NCBI GenBank assembly: GCA_964544885.1
Contig: CAZJDX010000020.1
Location: 3,154-67,153, forward strand
Reading direction: 5' to 3'
Length of the DNA stretch: 64,000 bases
From: QQVM01 sp964544885
GTDB lineage: Bacteria > Bacteroidota > Bacteroidia > AKYH767-A > 2013-40CM-41-45
Positions 26,813 through 36,571 of the stretch are shown here, piece after piece (position 1 is the first letter of the stretch; the number at the start of each line of letters is the position of its first letter). The position numbers and the translations under genes are program-made. Under the pieces are notes generated by a model that was given only the letters and a program-made list of their open reading frames with translations, ran no database searches and was not told where the DNA came from.

Positions 26813-27229
26813 ATGTCGAACAGAACATTCACGATGATTAAGCCGGATGCGGTGGCTAACAATCATATAGGTCCTATTCTTGCAAAGATCAATGAAGCCG
26901 GTTTCCGGATCCTGGCTATGAAATATACGCGACTGACTCCTGAACAGGCCGGAAATTTTTATGCCATACACAAAGAAAGACCGTTTTATAAGGATCTTGT
27001 CAGTTATATGTCTTCCGGACCTATCGTAGCAGCCATCCTTGAAAAAAACAATGCTGTTGAAGATTTTCGCTCTCTCATCGGCGCAACAGATCCGGCCAAA
27101 GCCGCACCGGGAACAATCAGAAACCTGTTTGCCAAATCAATCGAAGCCAATGCGGTTCATGGAAGTGACAGCGATGAGAATGCCGCGATCGAAGGCTCCT
27201 TTTTCTTTTCGCAGACCGAAAGGTTTTAA
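26813..27229 (+). CDS. ndk: Nucleoside diphosphate kinase
   Basis: A 138-residue enzyme that transfers the gamma phosphate between nucleoside triphosphates and diphosphates. It has TFTMIKPDAV at the start, the phosphorylated His in NAVHGSDS (about 116), and AIEGSFFF near the end. Length is typical. A near-consensus -7 box (TAACTTCG, 26783-26790) lies upstream of the ATG. It converges with the DUF721 gene; the 92 bp between hold no clear terminator. Confidence 0.96.
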   Translation: MSNRTFTMIKPDAVANNHIGPILAKINEAGFRILAMKYTRLTPEQAGNFYAIHKERPFYKDLVSYMSSGPIVAAILEKNNAVEDFRSLIGATDPAKAAPGTIRNLFAKSIEANAVHGSDSDENAAIEGSFFFSQTERF

Positions 27230-27321
27230 GTTGGCTGCTGCCTTCCTTTGCTAAAATTCCACTCAAGCACGGATTGGCTTCTCCCATCGGTGAAGGAGAC
27301 ATTGCACCAGGATCACTGCTT

Positions 27322-27612
27322 TCATCTGAAAACTACCTCCTCAATGATGTCCATTCCGGCAGCTTCATTGAGCAGTTGTATGACCTTTGACTTTGATTGA
27401 AACAATTCCTGGCGAAGCGAAGCGGAACTGAGACTGATGAAGACCGTCTTATCCCTGATCAGTAATTCGGTTGTTCTGTTCGCAACAGAACTGCCCATGA
27501 TGTCGGCCCATGAATTCATCAGTTTCACCCGGGCCATTTGTTCATCCAGATGATAGGACTTCAACAATTCGTCCAGGGCATCTTTGATGGGTCTGTCGTT
27601 ATGCTTTTTCAA
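27322..27612 (-). CDS. DUF721 domain-containing protein
   Basis: A 96-residue small protein of the DUF721 (DciA-related) family: IKDALDELLKSYHLDEQM at the N-terminus, then MNSWADIMGSSVANRT and the C-terminal LIRDKTVFISLSSASLRQEL. DUF721/DciA proteins are often encoded next to recF or dnaA region genes, and some are linked to loading of the replicative helicase. This one is 20 bp after recF. Its role here is inferred only from family and context. Confidence 0.85.
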   Translation of the reverse strand: MKKHNDRPIKDALDELLKSYHLDEQMARVKLMNSWADIMGSSVANRTTELLIRDKTVFISLSSASLRQELFQSKSKVIQLLNEAAGMDIIEEVVFR

Positions 27613-27632
27613 TTTATTCTTTTAAACCTGAA

Positions 27633-28757
27633 TCAGATCAAATTCTTCTCTCCGACTTCCAGCCTCATCACCGCACCTTTCTCAACGCGGAATGATGGAA
27701 GTTCGATACCGAGATCTGAAAAAATCGCGGGTAGTCTTTCGTGGTGTGAATCGGTGATGATAATCTGCCCGTATCCCTGACAAACGAGTTGCATCAAACG
27801 GCTCACCCTCTGGCTGTCTAACTTGTCCATGATATCATCCAGCAACAGCAAAGGACTCACCTTGCACTTTAAGGAGATAAAATCAAGCTGAGCCAGTTTA
27901 ACTGCTATCAGAAAAGACTTTTGCTGACCCTGAGAAGCAAATCGTTTGACGGGAACTCCATTGATAAAGAAATTAAGATCATCCTTGTGAATGCCAACGG
28001 TAGTGTATTGCATGATCATGTCACGACCTCTTGCTTCATTCAGCAGGTCGCGGAAATCGCCTTTGCTTAACTGTGAGTCGTATTGAAAATCAATTTTCTC
28101 TTTTCCATCCGAAATAAAGGCATAATGTTTCCTGAAAAAGGGCAAGAGTTCACTGACGAATCGGTCTCTGGCCAGGTGAATCCGGGATCCAAACTGAATG
28201 AGTTGCTCGTCCCAGATAAGAAGAGTATCCTCATCCTGCTGCCTTCCCTGTGCAGCCTGTTTCAGCCAGGCATTTCGCTGTGAAAGTACCCGGTTATAAT
28301 TTATCAGGTCATCCAGGTAGAGTTTGTCAGTCTGAGAAATGATACTGTCGATGAATTTTCTTCGCTCCTCACTTCCTTCCGTGATGAGAACCGAATCAAC
28401 AGGAGAGATCATGACTACGGGTAGAAAGCCTATATGATCCGCAAGCCGGTCATATTCTTTCAGATTTTTTTTAAAAATCTTTCGCTGGTTCTTCTTCAGG
28501 CCGCAGGATATAGTTTCCTCTACTCCATTCCTGTCAAAGATTCCGCTGATCATAGCCTGCTCTTCACCGAACTTAATGTTTTGGGAGTCCACCGGATTAA
28601 AATAACTCTTGCACATGGACAGGTAGTGTATAGCATCAAGAAGATTCGTTTTTCCTTCCCCGTTACCTCCAAGCAGTGCATTGACTCCGGGTTCCAAAAG
28701 CACTGAAGCTTCCGGGTAATTCTTGAAATTTACTATGTTGATCTTTTTCAGGTACAT
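27633..28757 (-). CDS. recF: DNA replication and repair protein RecF
   Basis: A 374-residue SMC-like ATPase of the RecFOR gap-repair pathway. It shows KKINIVNFKNYPEASV, Walker A GGNGEGKTNLLDAI (about 29-42), the HYLSMCKSYF segment, MISPVDSVLITEGSEERRKF, the signature KRFASQGQQKSFLIAVKLAQ, and Walker B PLLLLDDIMDKLDSQR. Length is normal. The 183 bp between its start and the divergent TPR gene carry that gene's -7 box, but no exact box facing recF. Confidence 0.95.
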   Translation of the reverse strand: MYLKKINIVNFKNYPEASVLLEPGVNALLGGNGEGKTNLLDAIHYLSMCKSYFNPVDSQNIKFGEEQAMISGIFDRNGVEETISCGLKKNQRKIFKKNLKEYDRLADHIGFLPVVMISPVDSVLITEGSEERRKFIDSIISQTDKLYLDDLINYNRVLSQRNAWLKQAAQGRQQDEDTLLIWDEQLIQFGSRIHLARDRFVSELLPFFRKHYAFISDGKEKIDFQYDSQLSKGDFRDLLNEARGRDMIMQYTTVGIHKDDLNFFINGVPVKRFASQGQQKSFLIAVKLAQLDFISLKCKVSPLLLLDDIMDKLDSQRVSRLMQLVCQGYGQIIITDSHHERLPAIFSDLGIELPSFRVEKGAVMRLEVGEKNLI

Positions 28758-28899
28758 ATCCGGTGATACGGGAGCTGCTAAGGGATAGAAAACGAATTCA
28801 AAGCTTGAAGGTACAAATAAAAAATTTGAAATTATCTCAAATTAACGGGTTTATGTGAATAACTCGGAACACGGCACTGACAATCTCAGAGTCAATCCT

Positions 28900-28907
28900 T
28901 ATCTTTG
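28900..28907 (+). promoter_or_regulatory. -7 box for the TPR-comA operon
   Basis: TATCTTTG, an exact match, 33 bases before the ATG at 28941. It overlaps the in-frame TTG at 28905, which therefore cannot be the start if this box is used. Confidence 0.5.
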
Positions 28908-28940
28908 AAAAAGCAATCCTTTTTCGAGAAAGCATCCTAT

Positions 28941-30359
28941 ATGGAAGAAGAAGAATTCCTCAGTCCCAGGGACGAGAACAGCCGGATCAGGCATTCCATC
29001 GAACGGTACGAAGAAATGATCAGAAACAAGGACGCCTACTTCTTTGATGTAGACGCCTTTCTGAATATCATAGATTATTATATCGAGAAAAATGATCCGG
29101 TGAAGGCTTTGCAGGTTGTAGAATATGCGCAGGAACAACATCCGGCCTCCGTCGAATTTTTACTTCGAGAAGCGCAGTTGCTGGCCATGGTAGACAGGTT
29201 CCAGGAGGCGCTTCATATTCTTGATCAGGCTGAAAAGATCACACCACGGGACGCTGATATATACATGATCAGAGGCAGCATTTATTCCCAGCAGCAAAAA
29301 TTCGAACTGGCCATAGAGAGTTTTAACAAAGCCATACCCCTTGCTGATCAGCTGGACATGCTCTACCTGAACATAGCCTATGTATATGAAAGCTGGGGTG
29401 ATTACAACAAAGCCATCGATTTCCTTATTCTCAGCCTGGAAGAAAACCCGGAAAATGAGATCGGCTTGTACGAGCTGGCATTTTGTTTTGAGTTTACTGA
29501 AAGATACGATGACAGTATAGACTTTTATAAAAAATTCATTGACAAGCAGCCTTATTCCTATGCTGCCTGGTATAATCTGGGAAATGTTTATAACCGCATC
29601 AGCAAGCATGAAGATGCCTTGAACGCATATGATTATTGTTTAGTGATCAAAGATGATTTTTCTTCGGCTTATTTCAATAAAGGAAACACATTTGCCAACC
29701 TGCTCAAGTATTCAGAAGCAATAGAATGTTACAAGAAAACTTTCGAATATGAGGCGCCGGATGCTCTCACCTACTACAATATCGCTGAATGCTACGAACA
29801 ACTTGAGGATTTTCATAAAGCCAGGGATTACTACAAGCGTGCGACCAAACTGGATCCCACCCTTTCTGAAGCCTGGCTTGGAATAGGTATCACCCTGCAA
29901 TCTGAAGAAAGATGGTTTGAAGCCACGCACTACCTGCGCAAAGCCATTGAACTTGACGATACCAATGCGGAGTACTGGTTCGCGCTCGGTGATGCTGAGT
30001 ACCATCAGAACAATTTTACAGCTGCTGAAGCAGCTTATCAGAAAGTAGTGCAAATGGAACCCGATAATCACGAGATCTGGCTGGAGTATTCGCACCTGCT
30101 CATGGCAGACAACCGTGCTGACGAAGCTCTCAAACTCATCAATGACGGACTTGTATTTCATCCTGATGATGCGGAACTTCTTTACCGGCTTGCCTGCTAT
30201 CATTACAGCACCAACCATATACATGAAGCCTACCTGGTACTTGAATCCGCTCTGGAAAAAAATGCCGATCTCTGCCATACCATTTTTGAATACGCACCTG
30301 TCATGGAAAATGACAAGAACATACTCCACCTAATTGATATTTACAAAAATCGTTTATGA
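28941..30359 (+). CDS. Tetratricopeptide-repeat protein
   Basis: A 472-residue soluble protein built almost wholly of TPR units of about 34 residues (for example AWYNLGNVYNRISKHEDALNAYDYCL and LYLNIAYVYESWGDYNKAIDF), about ten or more in number. It has no signal peptide and no catalytic domain, so it is probably a cytoplasmic protein-protein scaffold. I start at the ATG at 28941 because a -7 box covers the upstream TTG. Its stop overlaps the start of comA by 4 bp (ATGA), so the two are translationally coupled. Confidence 0.85.
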   Translation: MEEEEFLSPRDENSRIRHSIERYEEMIRNKDAYFFDVDAFLNIIDYYIEKNDPVKALQVVEYAQEQHPASVEFLLREAQLLAMVDRFQEALHILDQAEKITPRDADIYMIRGSIYSQQQKFELAIESFNKAIPLADQLDMLYLNIAYVYESWGDYNKAIDFLILSLEENPENEIGLYELAFCFEFTERYDDSIDFYKKFIDKQPYSYAAWYNLGNVYNRISKHEDALNAYDYCLVIKDDFSSAYFNKGNTFANLLKYSEAIECYKKTFEYEAPDALTYYNIAECYEQLEDFHKARDYYKRATKLDPTLSEAWLGIGITLQSEERWFEATHYLRKAIELDDTNAEYWFALGDAEYHQNNFTAAEAAYQKVVQMEPDNHEIWLEYSHLLMADNRADEALKLINDGLVFHPDDAELLYRLACYHYSTNHIHEAYLVLESALEKNADLCHTIFEYAPVMENDKNILHLIDIYKNRL

Positions 30360-31114
30360 ATTTTCATCTTGATAAGATACCGCAACGGACAGTCAAACCG
30401 CGTCAGAATGGTTTAACGATGGTGATGGACAAAGGCCTTAGTCTCCGCCAGGCTGAAGATCTTGTTGAAGGTGCGGGAGAAATGGTTGACCTTGTAAAAC
30501 TGGGATTCGGAAGTTCCTATATCACACCTAATCTCGAAAAGAAATTACAAATTTTCCGTTCCGCGAATATCCCGGTTTATTTTGGCGGAACCTTATGGGA
30601 AGCATTCGTTGCCCGGAAAAAATTCGATGATTATCTCCGGGTACTTGAGAAATTTAAAATGACACATGCTGAGATAAGCGACGGAAGCATTACCCTTCCT
30701 CACACGGAGAAACTGGAGTACATCCGGAGGCTGAGTAAACATGTAACGGTAATTACAGAGGTAGGATCAAAGGAAGAAGGCATTATCATACATCCGAACA
30801 AGTGGACTGAAATGATAAACAGCGAACTCCAGGCAGGTGCATGGAAGGTGATCGCCGAAGCAAGAGAGAGCGGCACGGTCGGTATTTTCAGGCCCAGCGG
30901 AAAAGCGCACGTCGTCCTTATCAATAAAATAATTTCCAAGATCCCGCCAGAAAACATAATCTGGGAGGCTCCTACAAAGGGAGGTCAGACTTATTTCATT
31001 AAATTGATCGGGGCCAATGTTAACCTGGGTAACATTGCACCGACTGAAGTTATTGCTGTCGAATCACTGCGTCTTGGATTGAGAAGCGATACATTTTTTA
31101 TGCACCTGAAATAA
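30356..31114 (+). CDS. comA: Phosphosulfolactate synthase (ComA family)
   Basis: A 252-residue TIM-barrel enzyme of the ComA family, which adds sulfite to phosphoenolpyruvate to give (R)-2-phospho-3-sulfolactate. Motifs: GLTMVMDKGLS, VDLVKLGFGSSYI, YFGGTLWEAF, EISDGSITLP, ITEVGSKEEG, IIAEARESG-type loop (VIAEARESGTVGIF), IIWEAPTKGGQTYFI and LGNIAPTEVIAVESLRLGLR. In methanogens it starts coenzyme M synthesis and in Bacillus it feeds sulfolactate. In Bacteroidota its product is less clear; a link to sulfonated lipids is possible but unproven. It is coupled to the TPR gene. Confidence 0.9.
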   Translation: MNFHLDKIPQRTVKPRQNGLTMVMDKGLSLRQAEDLVEGAGEMVDLVKLGFGSSYITPNLEKKLQIFRSANIPVYFGGTLWEAFVARKKFDDYLRVLEKFKMTHAEISDGSITLPHTEKLEYIRRLSKHVTVITEVGSKEEGIIIHPNKWTEMINSELQAGAWKVIAEARESGTVGIFRPSGKAHVVLINKIISKIPPENIIWEAPTKGGQTYFIKLIGANVNLGNIAPTEVIAVESLRLGLRSDTFFMHLK

Positions 31115-31190
31115 TAACCAAACGTTCTCTTTCACGACTTTGACAACATAAGCAGAATCAAAAAAATCCATTCTTAAGTTTATTGAAATA

Positions 31191-31229
31191 AAAAGGAGTT
31201 TGTCTGCATGATCCGGACAAACTCCTTTT
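31191..31229. terminator. Bidirectional rho-independent terminator
   Basis: A 14-bp perfect stem (31191-31204 with 31216-31229) around an 11-base loop, with A-run on the left and T-run on the right (AAAAGGAGTTTGTC / GACAAACTCCTTTT). It lies between the convergent ends of comA (31114) and the 31248-33314 gene and can serve both. Confidence 0.9.
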
Positions 31230-31247
31230 TGCTTAGAATGAATTCCT

Positions 31248-33314
31248 CTATTGAATAACCAAACTGGCATACGAAACCCTATCAGGGAAGCGACAACGTA
31301 CCAGGTACAGGCCAGGCTGAAGATTGTCAGTTCCGATTTCAATAGTTTCGTCCTGAGTAATAATTGATGTTGTCTGCATAACAAGCGAAGATTTCAGATC
31401 AAGAATTTCCAGGCTTTGAATCGTTTCTTTTGCTTCATTCCGGATACGTATGTTGCCGCTTGACGGATTAGGGTAAATACTAAAACCGGAACTGGCAGGA
31501 TTGCTGATTTCTTTCAGGCCGGTTTGAACCACCGGACGGCTCCAGACAGCGTTAAGAACTAATCCACAGTACAGCATGGTTCCATCAAAAGCCATACATT
31601 CAACGGCTTTTACAGAAGGATATCCATCATTGAATACTTGCCAGGTAGCGCCATAATCAGATGAAAAATACATTCCAAACAAGCCGACTCCCGCAAAGAA
31701 AGTATTATTGAAATAATTTAATGCTTTAATCGTATAACCGGATAAAGCAGCAGCTGTCGGATTCCATGAATTTCCATTATCCGTTGAAATAAAAAGTCCG
31801 TTTCCTGAAGTTCCTGCCAGGAGAATTCCATTTCCGGTTGTAAGTGTTGTCACATTCTGATTTGTAAGTCCGTTATTTACGGGTGTCCAGTTTGCTCCAT
31901 CGTCAACACTTGAAAAAACTCCGCCACCTTGTGTACCGGCAAAGAGAAATGAACCCTGAGAAGCAAAGGAGGTAACATTGAGATTTGTAAGGCCATTTAT
32001 CACGGGTGTCCACGTAAGCCCGCTGTCGGAACTTTGAGACACCCCGGCACCATAAGAAGCTGCATAGAGGAAGTTATTGTGCACATGGAAAGCATTGACT
32101 CCCGAACCGGCTAGTCCGCCTGTAATGGGTGACCAATTAAGTCCATTATCATCGGAGATATAAATTCCGGAATAGGAGGTACCGCAATAAAGTTTTTGTC
32201 CGTAGCTAAACACATTCTGCAAGTTAAATTCCGCTATTCCATTATTCGCCTCAGTCCAACTTAATCCGGCATCTGAAGTGGTAAACAAACCGTTATCACT
32301 GGCGCAAGCGAGCATGACATTGCTATTGATGGCCAGGGAAACTACTGATGATGAATTCATGCCATTTCTTGAAAGTGTCCAGTTCAGTCCGGCATCAACT
32401 GATGTAAATACACCCTGATACCTGCCACCCAGATAAATCTTACTGCCATCAAAATGCATTGATTGAATTCTCGAATCGGAAAGTCCGGTGTTTACCGGAA
32501 TCCAGTTTGCACCGTCATCACTTGATTTAAACAAACCCTCTCCTTCAGTACCTGCGAATACTTCAGAACCGGCAGTGAAAATCACGTTGGTATAATACAA
32601 GGTTGCAGGTATTCCAACACCGGTTGGGTTCCAGTTTGCTCCATTGTCAGTGCTCTGATAAACCCCGTTAAAATCTACGCCTGCAAACAAGGTAGTTCCG
32701 GATTTACCTAACGATCTTACGTTGGTTCCTGTTATTCCATTCATTATTCGTGTCCACGAACTTCCATTGTTATTTGAATAGAAAACTCCATCACCGGTTC
32801 CGGCGAAAAAGTCTGAACCACTTTTTAAAAGACAATTCACTGATTGACTGGTCAATCCGGTGCTTGAAGAATTCCATGTTGCACCGCTGTCTGATGAAAC
32901 ATATATGCCGCCGGAAGCAGTTGCAACGAAAAGCGAATCACCTGAAAGCAGCACCTCATTCACTGCATAACTGAGAGGCATTCCACTGGTGGAAATTGTC
33001 CATGTAGCGCCGCTGTCAAGGGAGACAGCAAATCCGTTATTGCTGCCTGCATACAACCGGTCACCTTGAAAAAGCAGATCATTGATTATGTAAACAAAGT
33101 AATCGAGTGAAATAAAATTCCAGCTCAATCCATCATCGTCAGTCCGGTAAACACCTCCGGAATGAGTTCCGGCATAGAGACTTGAACCGTGCTTTGCAAA
33201 TGTTCTCACATATCCTCCTGCAGGACCATTTAACTTTTGCCATTGTGCCTGCGAGTGCATCGACATCAATACCAATAACAAGGAAATGAGAGTAATGTGT
33301 ATTTTGTGTTTCAT
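31248..33314 (-). CDS. T9SS-secreted protein with BNR/YCF48-type propeller repeats
   Basis: A 688-residue protein with a signal peptide (about 1-23), then about 13-14 repeats of roughly 42 residues with the pattern L-aGT-x-GGvy-S-DDGanW (for example LFAGTQGGGVFSSVDDGANW), and a C-terminal T9SS type A sorting domain (IYPNPSSGNIRIRN ... LQPGLYLVRC). The repeats are Asp-box (BNR) beta-propeller blades, as in sialidase-like or photosystem-assembly YCF48-like folds. It is likely a surface or secreted binding protein; no catalytic residues can be assigned. The gene is monocistronic by appearance. Confidence 0.82.
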   Translation of the reverse strand: MKHKIHITLISLLLVLMSMHSQAQWQKLNGPAGGYVRTFAKHGSSLYAGTHSGGVYRTDDDGLSWNFISLDYFVYIINDLLFQGDRLYAGSNNGFAVSLDSGATWTISTSGMPLSYAVNEVLLSGDSLFVATASGGIYVSSDSGATWNSSSTGLTSQSVNCLLKSGSDFFAGTGDGVFYSNNNGSSWTRIMNGITGTNVRSLGKSGTTLFAGVDFNGVYQSTDNGANWNPTGVGIPATLYYTNVIFTAGSEVFAGTEGEGLFKSSDDGANWIPVNTGLSDSRIQSMHFDGSKIYLGGRYQGVFTSVDAGLNWTLSRNGMNSSSVVSLAINSNVMLACASDNGLFTTSDAGLSWTEANNGIAEFNLQNVFSYGQKLYCGTSYSGIYISDDNGLNWSPITGGLAGSGVNAFHVHNNFLYAASYGAGVSQSSDSGLTWTPVINGLTNLNVTSFASQGSFLFAGTQGGGVFSSVDDGANWTPVNNGLTNQNVTTLTTGNGILLAGTSGNGLFISTDNGNSWNPTAAALSGYTIKALNYFNNTFFAGVGLFGMYFSSDYGATWQVFNDGYPSVKAVECMAFDGTMLYCGLVLNAVWSRPVVQTGLKEISNPASSGFSIYPNPSSGNIRIRNEAKETIQSLEILDLKSSLVMQTTSIITQDETIEIGTDNLQPGLYLVRCRFPDRVSYASLVIQ

Positions 33315-33454
33315 GGTTAGAACAGATTAGAAATTAAGAAGGAAAATTAAAAAAAATAAACGCTTCCTGAACATGAACTCAGTATTTTGATTATTCCTGG
33401 AGTTAGTTCTAATTAGACCAATTCTAAATACCGGTACGATTCTGTTGATTTTAT

Positions 33455-33486
33455 AAAAAAAACATCCGGCCTGATGAGACCGGATG
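33455..33486 (-). terminator. Rho-independent terminator of the M36-like protease gene
   Basis: On the minus strand, CATCCGG (33486-33480) pairs with CCGGATG (33469-33463) around a 10-base loop, and a run of eight T follows (33462-33455). It lies 35 bp past the end of the 33521-36439 gene. Confidence 0.85.
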
Positions 33487-33520
33487 CTTTTACCCGATTT
33501 TACTATTTTGAAATATCAGC

Positions 33521-36439
33521 TCAATGACTCTTCATAACTGCCAACTGAATCACAGCAGCGGACGCATCCGTTCTCAGTACGAGCCTGTATATACCATCTG
33601 CCAATCCGGCTGTAGAAATCACCTCACGGTTGCTGCCTTTCGATATCTCTACAGGCAAGCTAAGCACCATTTGTCCTATTGAATTATACACTTCCAGGCT
33701 TCCCTTCTCAGGCGCTGAAGCTTCAACACTCAGGCTAACCTGCGCAGCCGCCGGATTCGGATATAGGGTCATACTCAGATTGTCCGGAAGATCGTTAACC
33801 GATACACCAGAGAGGACATCCAGAAATTCCACATCATCCACTGCCCCTTCAATGATGCTCCCGCTTCCATCATCATCCGCCACGAAACGAAGTGAAACCT
33901 GTGTCGCACCAGGCAGGTAATCATGTACTTTGAAGGCAAAACGTCTCCATCTGTGATCCGGCACATCAAGATCTTCAAGAGCCACATAATTGACACCATC
34001 GGCAGAAGCATAGGTTCTCCAGAAATCCGTTCTAGGCGTACTTCCCTGATCATTGGAGTACCAACGCCAATAGGAAACCACAGGAATGGTATAAGAAGAA
34101 ATATCAATGAGAGGAGATTCAAGAGTAGTTTTACCTCCGTCAACATCATTATTCCCGACTGAAGCGGTAGAGGATGCCGCATTTCCGGTTACGGCGCACT
34201 GGAAGCCGCCCGGAGTATGTTGAAGACCAGTCTGACAAAGGATGCCTCCTGACTGATAACTGGGAACAGGGGTGTCAATTACCCAGAAGCCTGAAGTGGC
34301 GTCATCGCCAGGAACAGAGGTTAGCCATCCGGGCGACTGATTAGCGTCAAAATCCTCCATTTGTATGCGTTCGAAATCAACCAGGATATAGTAGGGAATA
34401 TTGGGAATACTTATATTGGCTTCCTGAGGATTTGTACTGAGCGTTGTTCCTGAAGCATCCCGCGACTCAAGATAATAGGTGATCACGGTGCCTGCCGATT
34501 GTCCGGGAATGGAAGCGCTAAAATTTCCACCTCCTGCATCAATCATTGGAATGCTGGTGAAGGAACCTCCATTTGTTGTACGATAGTTTAGAAATACATC
34601 AATCGAATACCAGGGAAACTGTGCTGCCATCACGGCATTGATGACAATTGCCGTATTCCTTGCTGAAGAACCAAGATCATTATGTACAATATCAACAGAA
34701 TTGAGCAAGGTTATTCCATGCAATTCGAAGGCAGCGAGAATGGCGGAATCATTTGGTGTTCCATTGGAAAGATCCGCATCGTCATCATCGTGGTTTAGCG
34801 CGGAAAGAAGTATGTCAGAATAGATCTGGCCTTCATCACCATCCGGTCCGGTCACAAGATCAAAATAGGTCGAAGCAAACAATTCTGTCATGTCAGCCCA
34901 TGATCCCAGGTTCAGGGAAACATCATACCATGCACCCGCTATGATTTCTCCGTCATCATGTACCTGACCGACCAGATCCTGCGGATACACTTTTCTGTTC
35001 TGATCATACCTTCTGATGAAACTGTTGGCATTACTTGTCCTGTAGCCGTTTCCGACAATCGGGATCTGGGTGATGGAGAATCCCCACACATCCGCATAAC
35101 CCTCTCCCATAGCTCCATTATCCCAGCTGGCACCCTGCCACTGATAGAATTTATCGTTGATTCCATGACCATATTCATGATAAACAACATCTCCGATCAG
35201 AGCCATACTGTGACAACCTCCGGCGGTTTCATAAAAGTTAATATCAGAACCGGAGTAGAAAGCATTGCATGAGCCAGAGCTAAGATCAATCTGGGTAGGT
35301 AATGAGAAGTCAAGGGTCGGGAACGAAGGGAAAAAGGACTTCATGAAGTCGTGAATCACATTTACATGATAGTATCCGGAAACATGTGAGAGTGTGGTTG
35401 CCGAATCAAAACTGATGAACAAGGCACCCGGATCGAACAAGGAGGTGATACTGGGCGAAACGGAACCTCCATCAGTGAATATTGAACTCCATTTCCCTGA
35501 GAGAGTAAAAGTAGCGTTAACTGGGCCCGCGGAAGGAATGTTTACCTCACCAAGACTGTCCGTATAAAGGATATTGCTTCCATCCTCCACTTTCAGATTA
35601 GGTAAAGGGAGAACAACGGTGGGATCGAATGGAGAATAAAGAGAAACCGTACCGCTGACGGAAGCATCGATCGCCTGTGCATGACTGTAACGAACCCGGT
35701 TCTGCCTGTAGATGAGTTCTCCTGTATTCGCATCAAGTAATGTATAATAAGCACCCGGAACATTACTTTCGGTACGTGTGTGAACCATGACCTCATAAAC
35801 CAGCCTGAAATCATAGCGGCCAGGGATGGGAAGAGGCAGAATCCTGAGAATGGGTTCCGAGGTCTTTTCCACTTTCAAACCCAGATCGCCTGATGCTATG
35901 GCTGAAATGACAGGAGAAGAAATCAAGGGCTCAAGGTTAAGTTCTTTGATGTCAAAGACATCAAAACCAAAAGTACTGACCCTGAAATCCGGAGTGAGTT
36001 TTACAAAAACCCTGCTGTTTAAAATATCCAGTCCGCGATACTGTTGTGTGTAGAAGACATTATGATATTTGCCGGAATAATTTTGTGTTTGAAATTTCAT
36101 TTCCGAAAACCCGGGAAGAAACAGGGTCAGGTACTCAGACATGAATTGCGATGCAGCATCCTTTGCATTGGTTGCGCCCGTCGCAACCGGAGTACCAGTT
36201 GCCCGATGTGGCATTCCGCTTCTTTCATCGAATGAAACATACCAGTTTTTGTTAGTCTGACTGAAGGTTTTCCATGCATTTTCTGATCTGAGTTTACGTT
36301 GCAAGGACAGATCAGGCAAGGACCGGGAATCTTTAATATATCTTTTCTCTAAAGGGTCAGAACCTCCGGTGATATCGGTAGCAGATCCATTCAATGCCAC
36401 AAGCAGAAACAGCGCTGTAATCAGCGTAATACTTCTCAT
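33521..36439 (-). CDS. T9SS-secreted M36 (fungalysin)-like zinc metalloprotease
   Basis: A 972-residue secreted protease. After a signal peptide (about 1-19) comes an FTP-like propeptide region (about 60-230), then a metalloprotease domain with the zinc motif HEYGHGIND (about 421-429) and the third ligand Glu in GAMGEGYADVWG (about 446). A later region (about 560-840) holds beta-sandwich domains, one MAM-like, and the end is a T9SS type A sorting domain (LYPNPAAAQVSLSV ... LADGIYRLVLR). I use the ATG at 36439; an in-frame TTG at 36466 is less likely since the signal peptide starts after it. A terminator follows. Confidence 0.85.
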   Translation of the reverse strand: MRSITLITALFLLVALNGSATDITGGSDPLEKRYIKDSRSLPDLSLQRKLRSENAWKTFSQTNKNWYVSFDERSGMPHRATGTPVATGATNAKDAASQFMSEYLTLFLPGFSEMKFQTQNYSGKYHNVFYTQQYRGLDILNSRVFVKLTPDFRVSTFGFDVFDIKELNLEPLISSPVISAIASGDLGLKVEKTSEPILRILPLPIPGRYDFRLVYEVMVHTRTESNVPGAYYTLLDANTGELIYRQNRVRYSHAQAIDASVSGTVSLYSPFDPTVVLPLPNLKVEDGSNILYTDSLGEVNIPSAGPVNATFTLSGKWSSIFTDGGSVSPSITSLFDPGALFISFDSATTLSHVSGYYHVNVIHDFMKSFFPSFPTLDFSLPTQIDLSSGSCNAFYSGSDINFYETAGGCHSMALIGDVVYHEYGHGINDKFYQWQGASWDNGAMGEGYADVWGFSITQIPIVGNGYRTSNANSFIRRYDQNRKVYPQDLVGQVHDDGEIIAGAWYDVSLNLGSWADMTELFASTYFDLVTGPDGDEGQIYSDILLSALNHDDDDADLSNGTPNDSAILAAFELHGITLLNSVDIVHNDLGSSARNTAIVINAVMAAQFPWYSIDVFLNYRTTNGGSFTSIPMIDAGGGNFSASIPGQSAGTVITYYLESRDASGTTLSTNPQEANISIPNIPYYILVDFERIQMEDFDANQSPGWLTSVPGDDATSGFWVIDTPVPSYQSGGILCQTGLQHTPGGFQCAVTGNAASSTASVGNNDVDGGKTTLESPLIDISSYTIPVVSYWRWYSNDQGSTPRTDFWRTYASADGVNYVALEDLDVPDHRWRRFAFKVHDYLPGATQVSLRFVADDDGSGSIIEGAVDDVEFLDVLSGVSVNDLPDNLSMTLYPNPAAAQVSLSVEASAPEKGSLEVYNSIGQMVLSLPVEISKGSNREVISTAGLADGIYRLVLRTDASAAVIQLAVMKSH

Positions 36440-36538
36440 TTTTGTTTTGGTTAAATTGTTATACAAATTAACACAAAATCAGTTGATTATCAAAGTGAAA
36501 TTGCCCAACCCTCAGCCCTCTGATTCGGATAGAAAAGC

Positions 36539-36546
36539 TATTTTTG
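36539..36546 (+). promoter_or_regulatory. -7 box upstream of the small lipoprotein gene
   Basis: TATTTTTG, an exact TAnnTTTG match. It lies 25 bases before a short open frame (36572-36661) and 92 bases before the lipoprotein start codon. Confidence 0.45.
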
Positions 36547-36571
36547 CAAACGAAACCTGAGAAAAAAAGCA

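Noticed and set aside
31360..33240. Long tandem repeat of about 126-130 bp as possible structural DNA repeat
   Set aside because: It is explained by the protein's propeller blades, and the copies differ at many bases.
33390..33450. TTCTAA direct repeat in the region before the 31248-33314 gene
   Set aside because: Only two short copies in an AT-rich stretch; not above chance and not helically informative.
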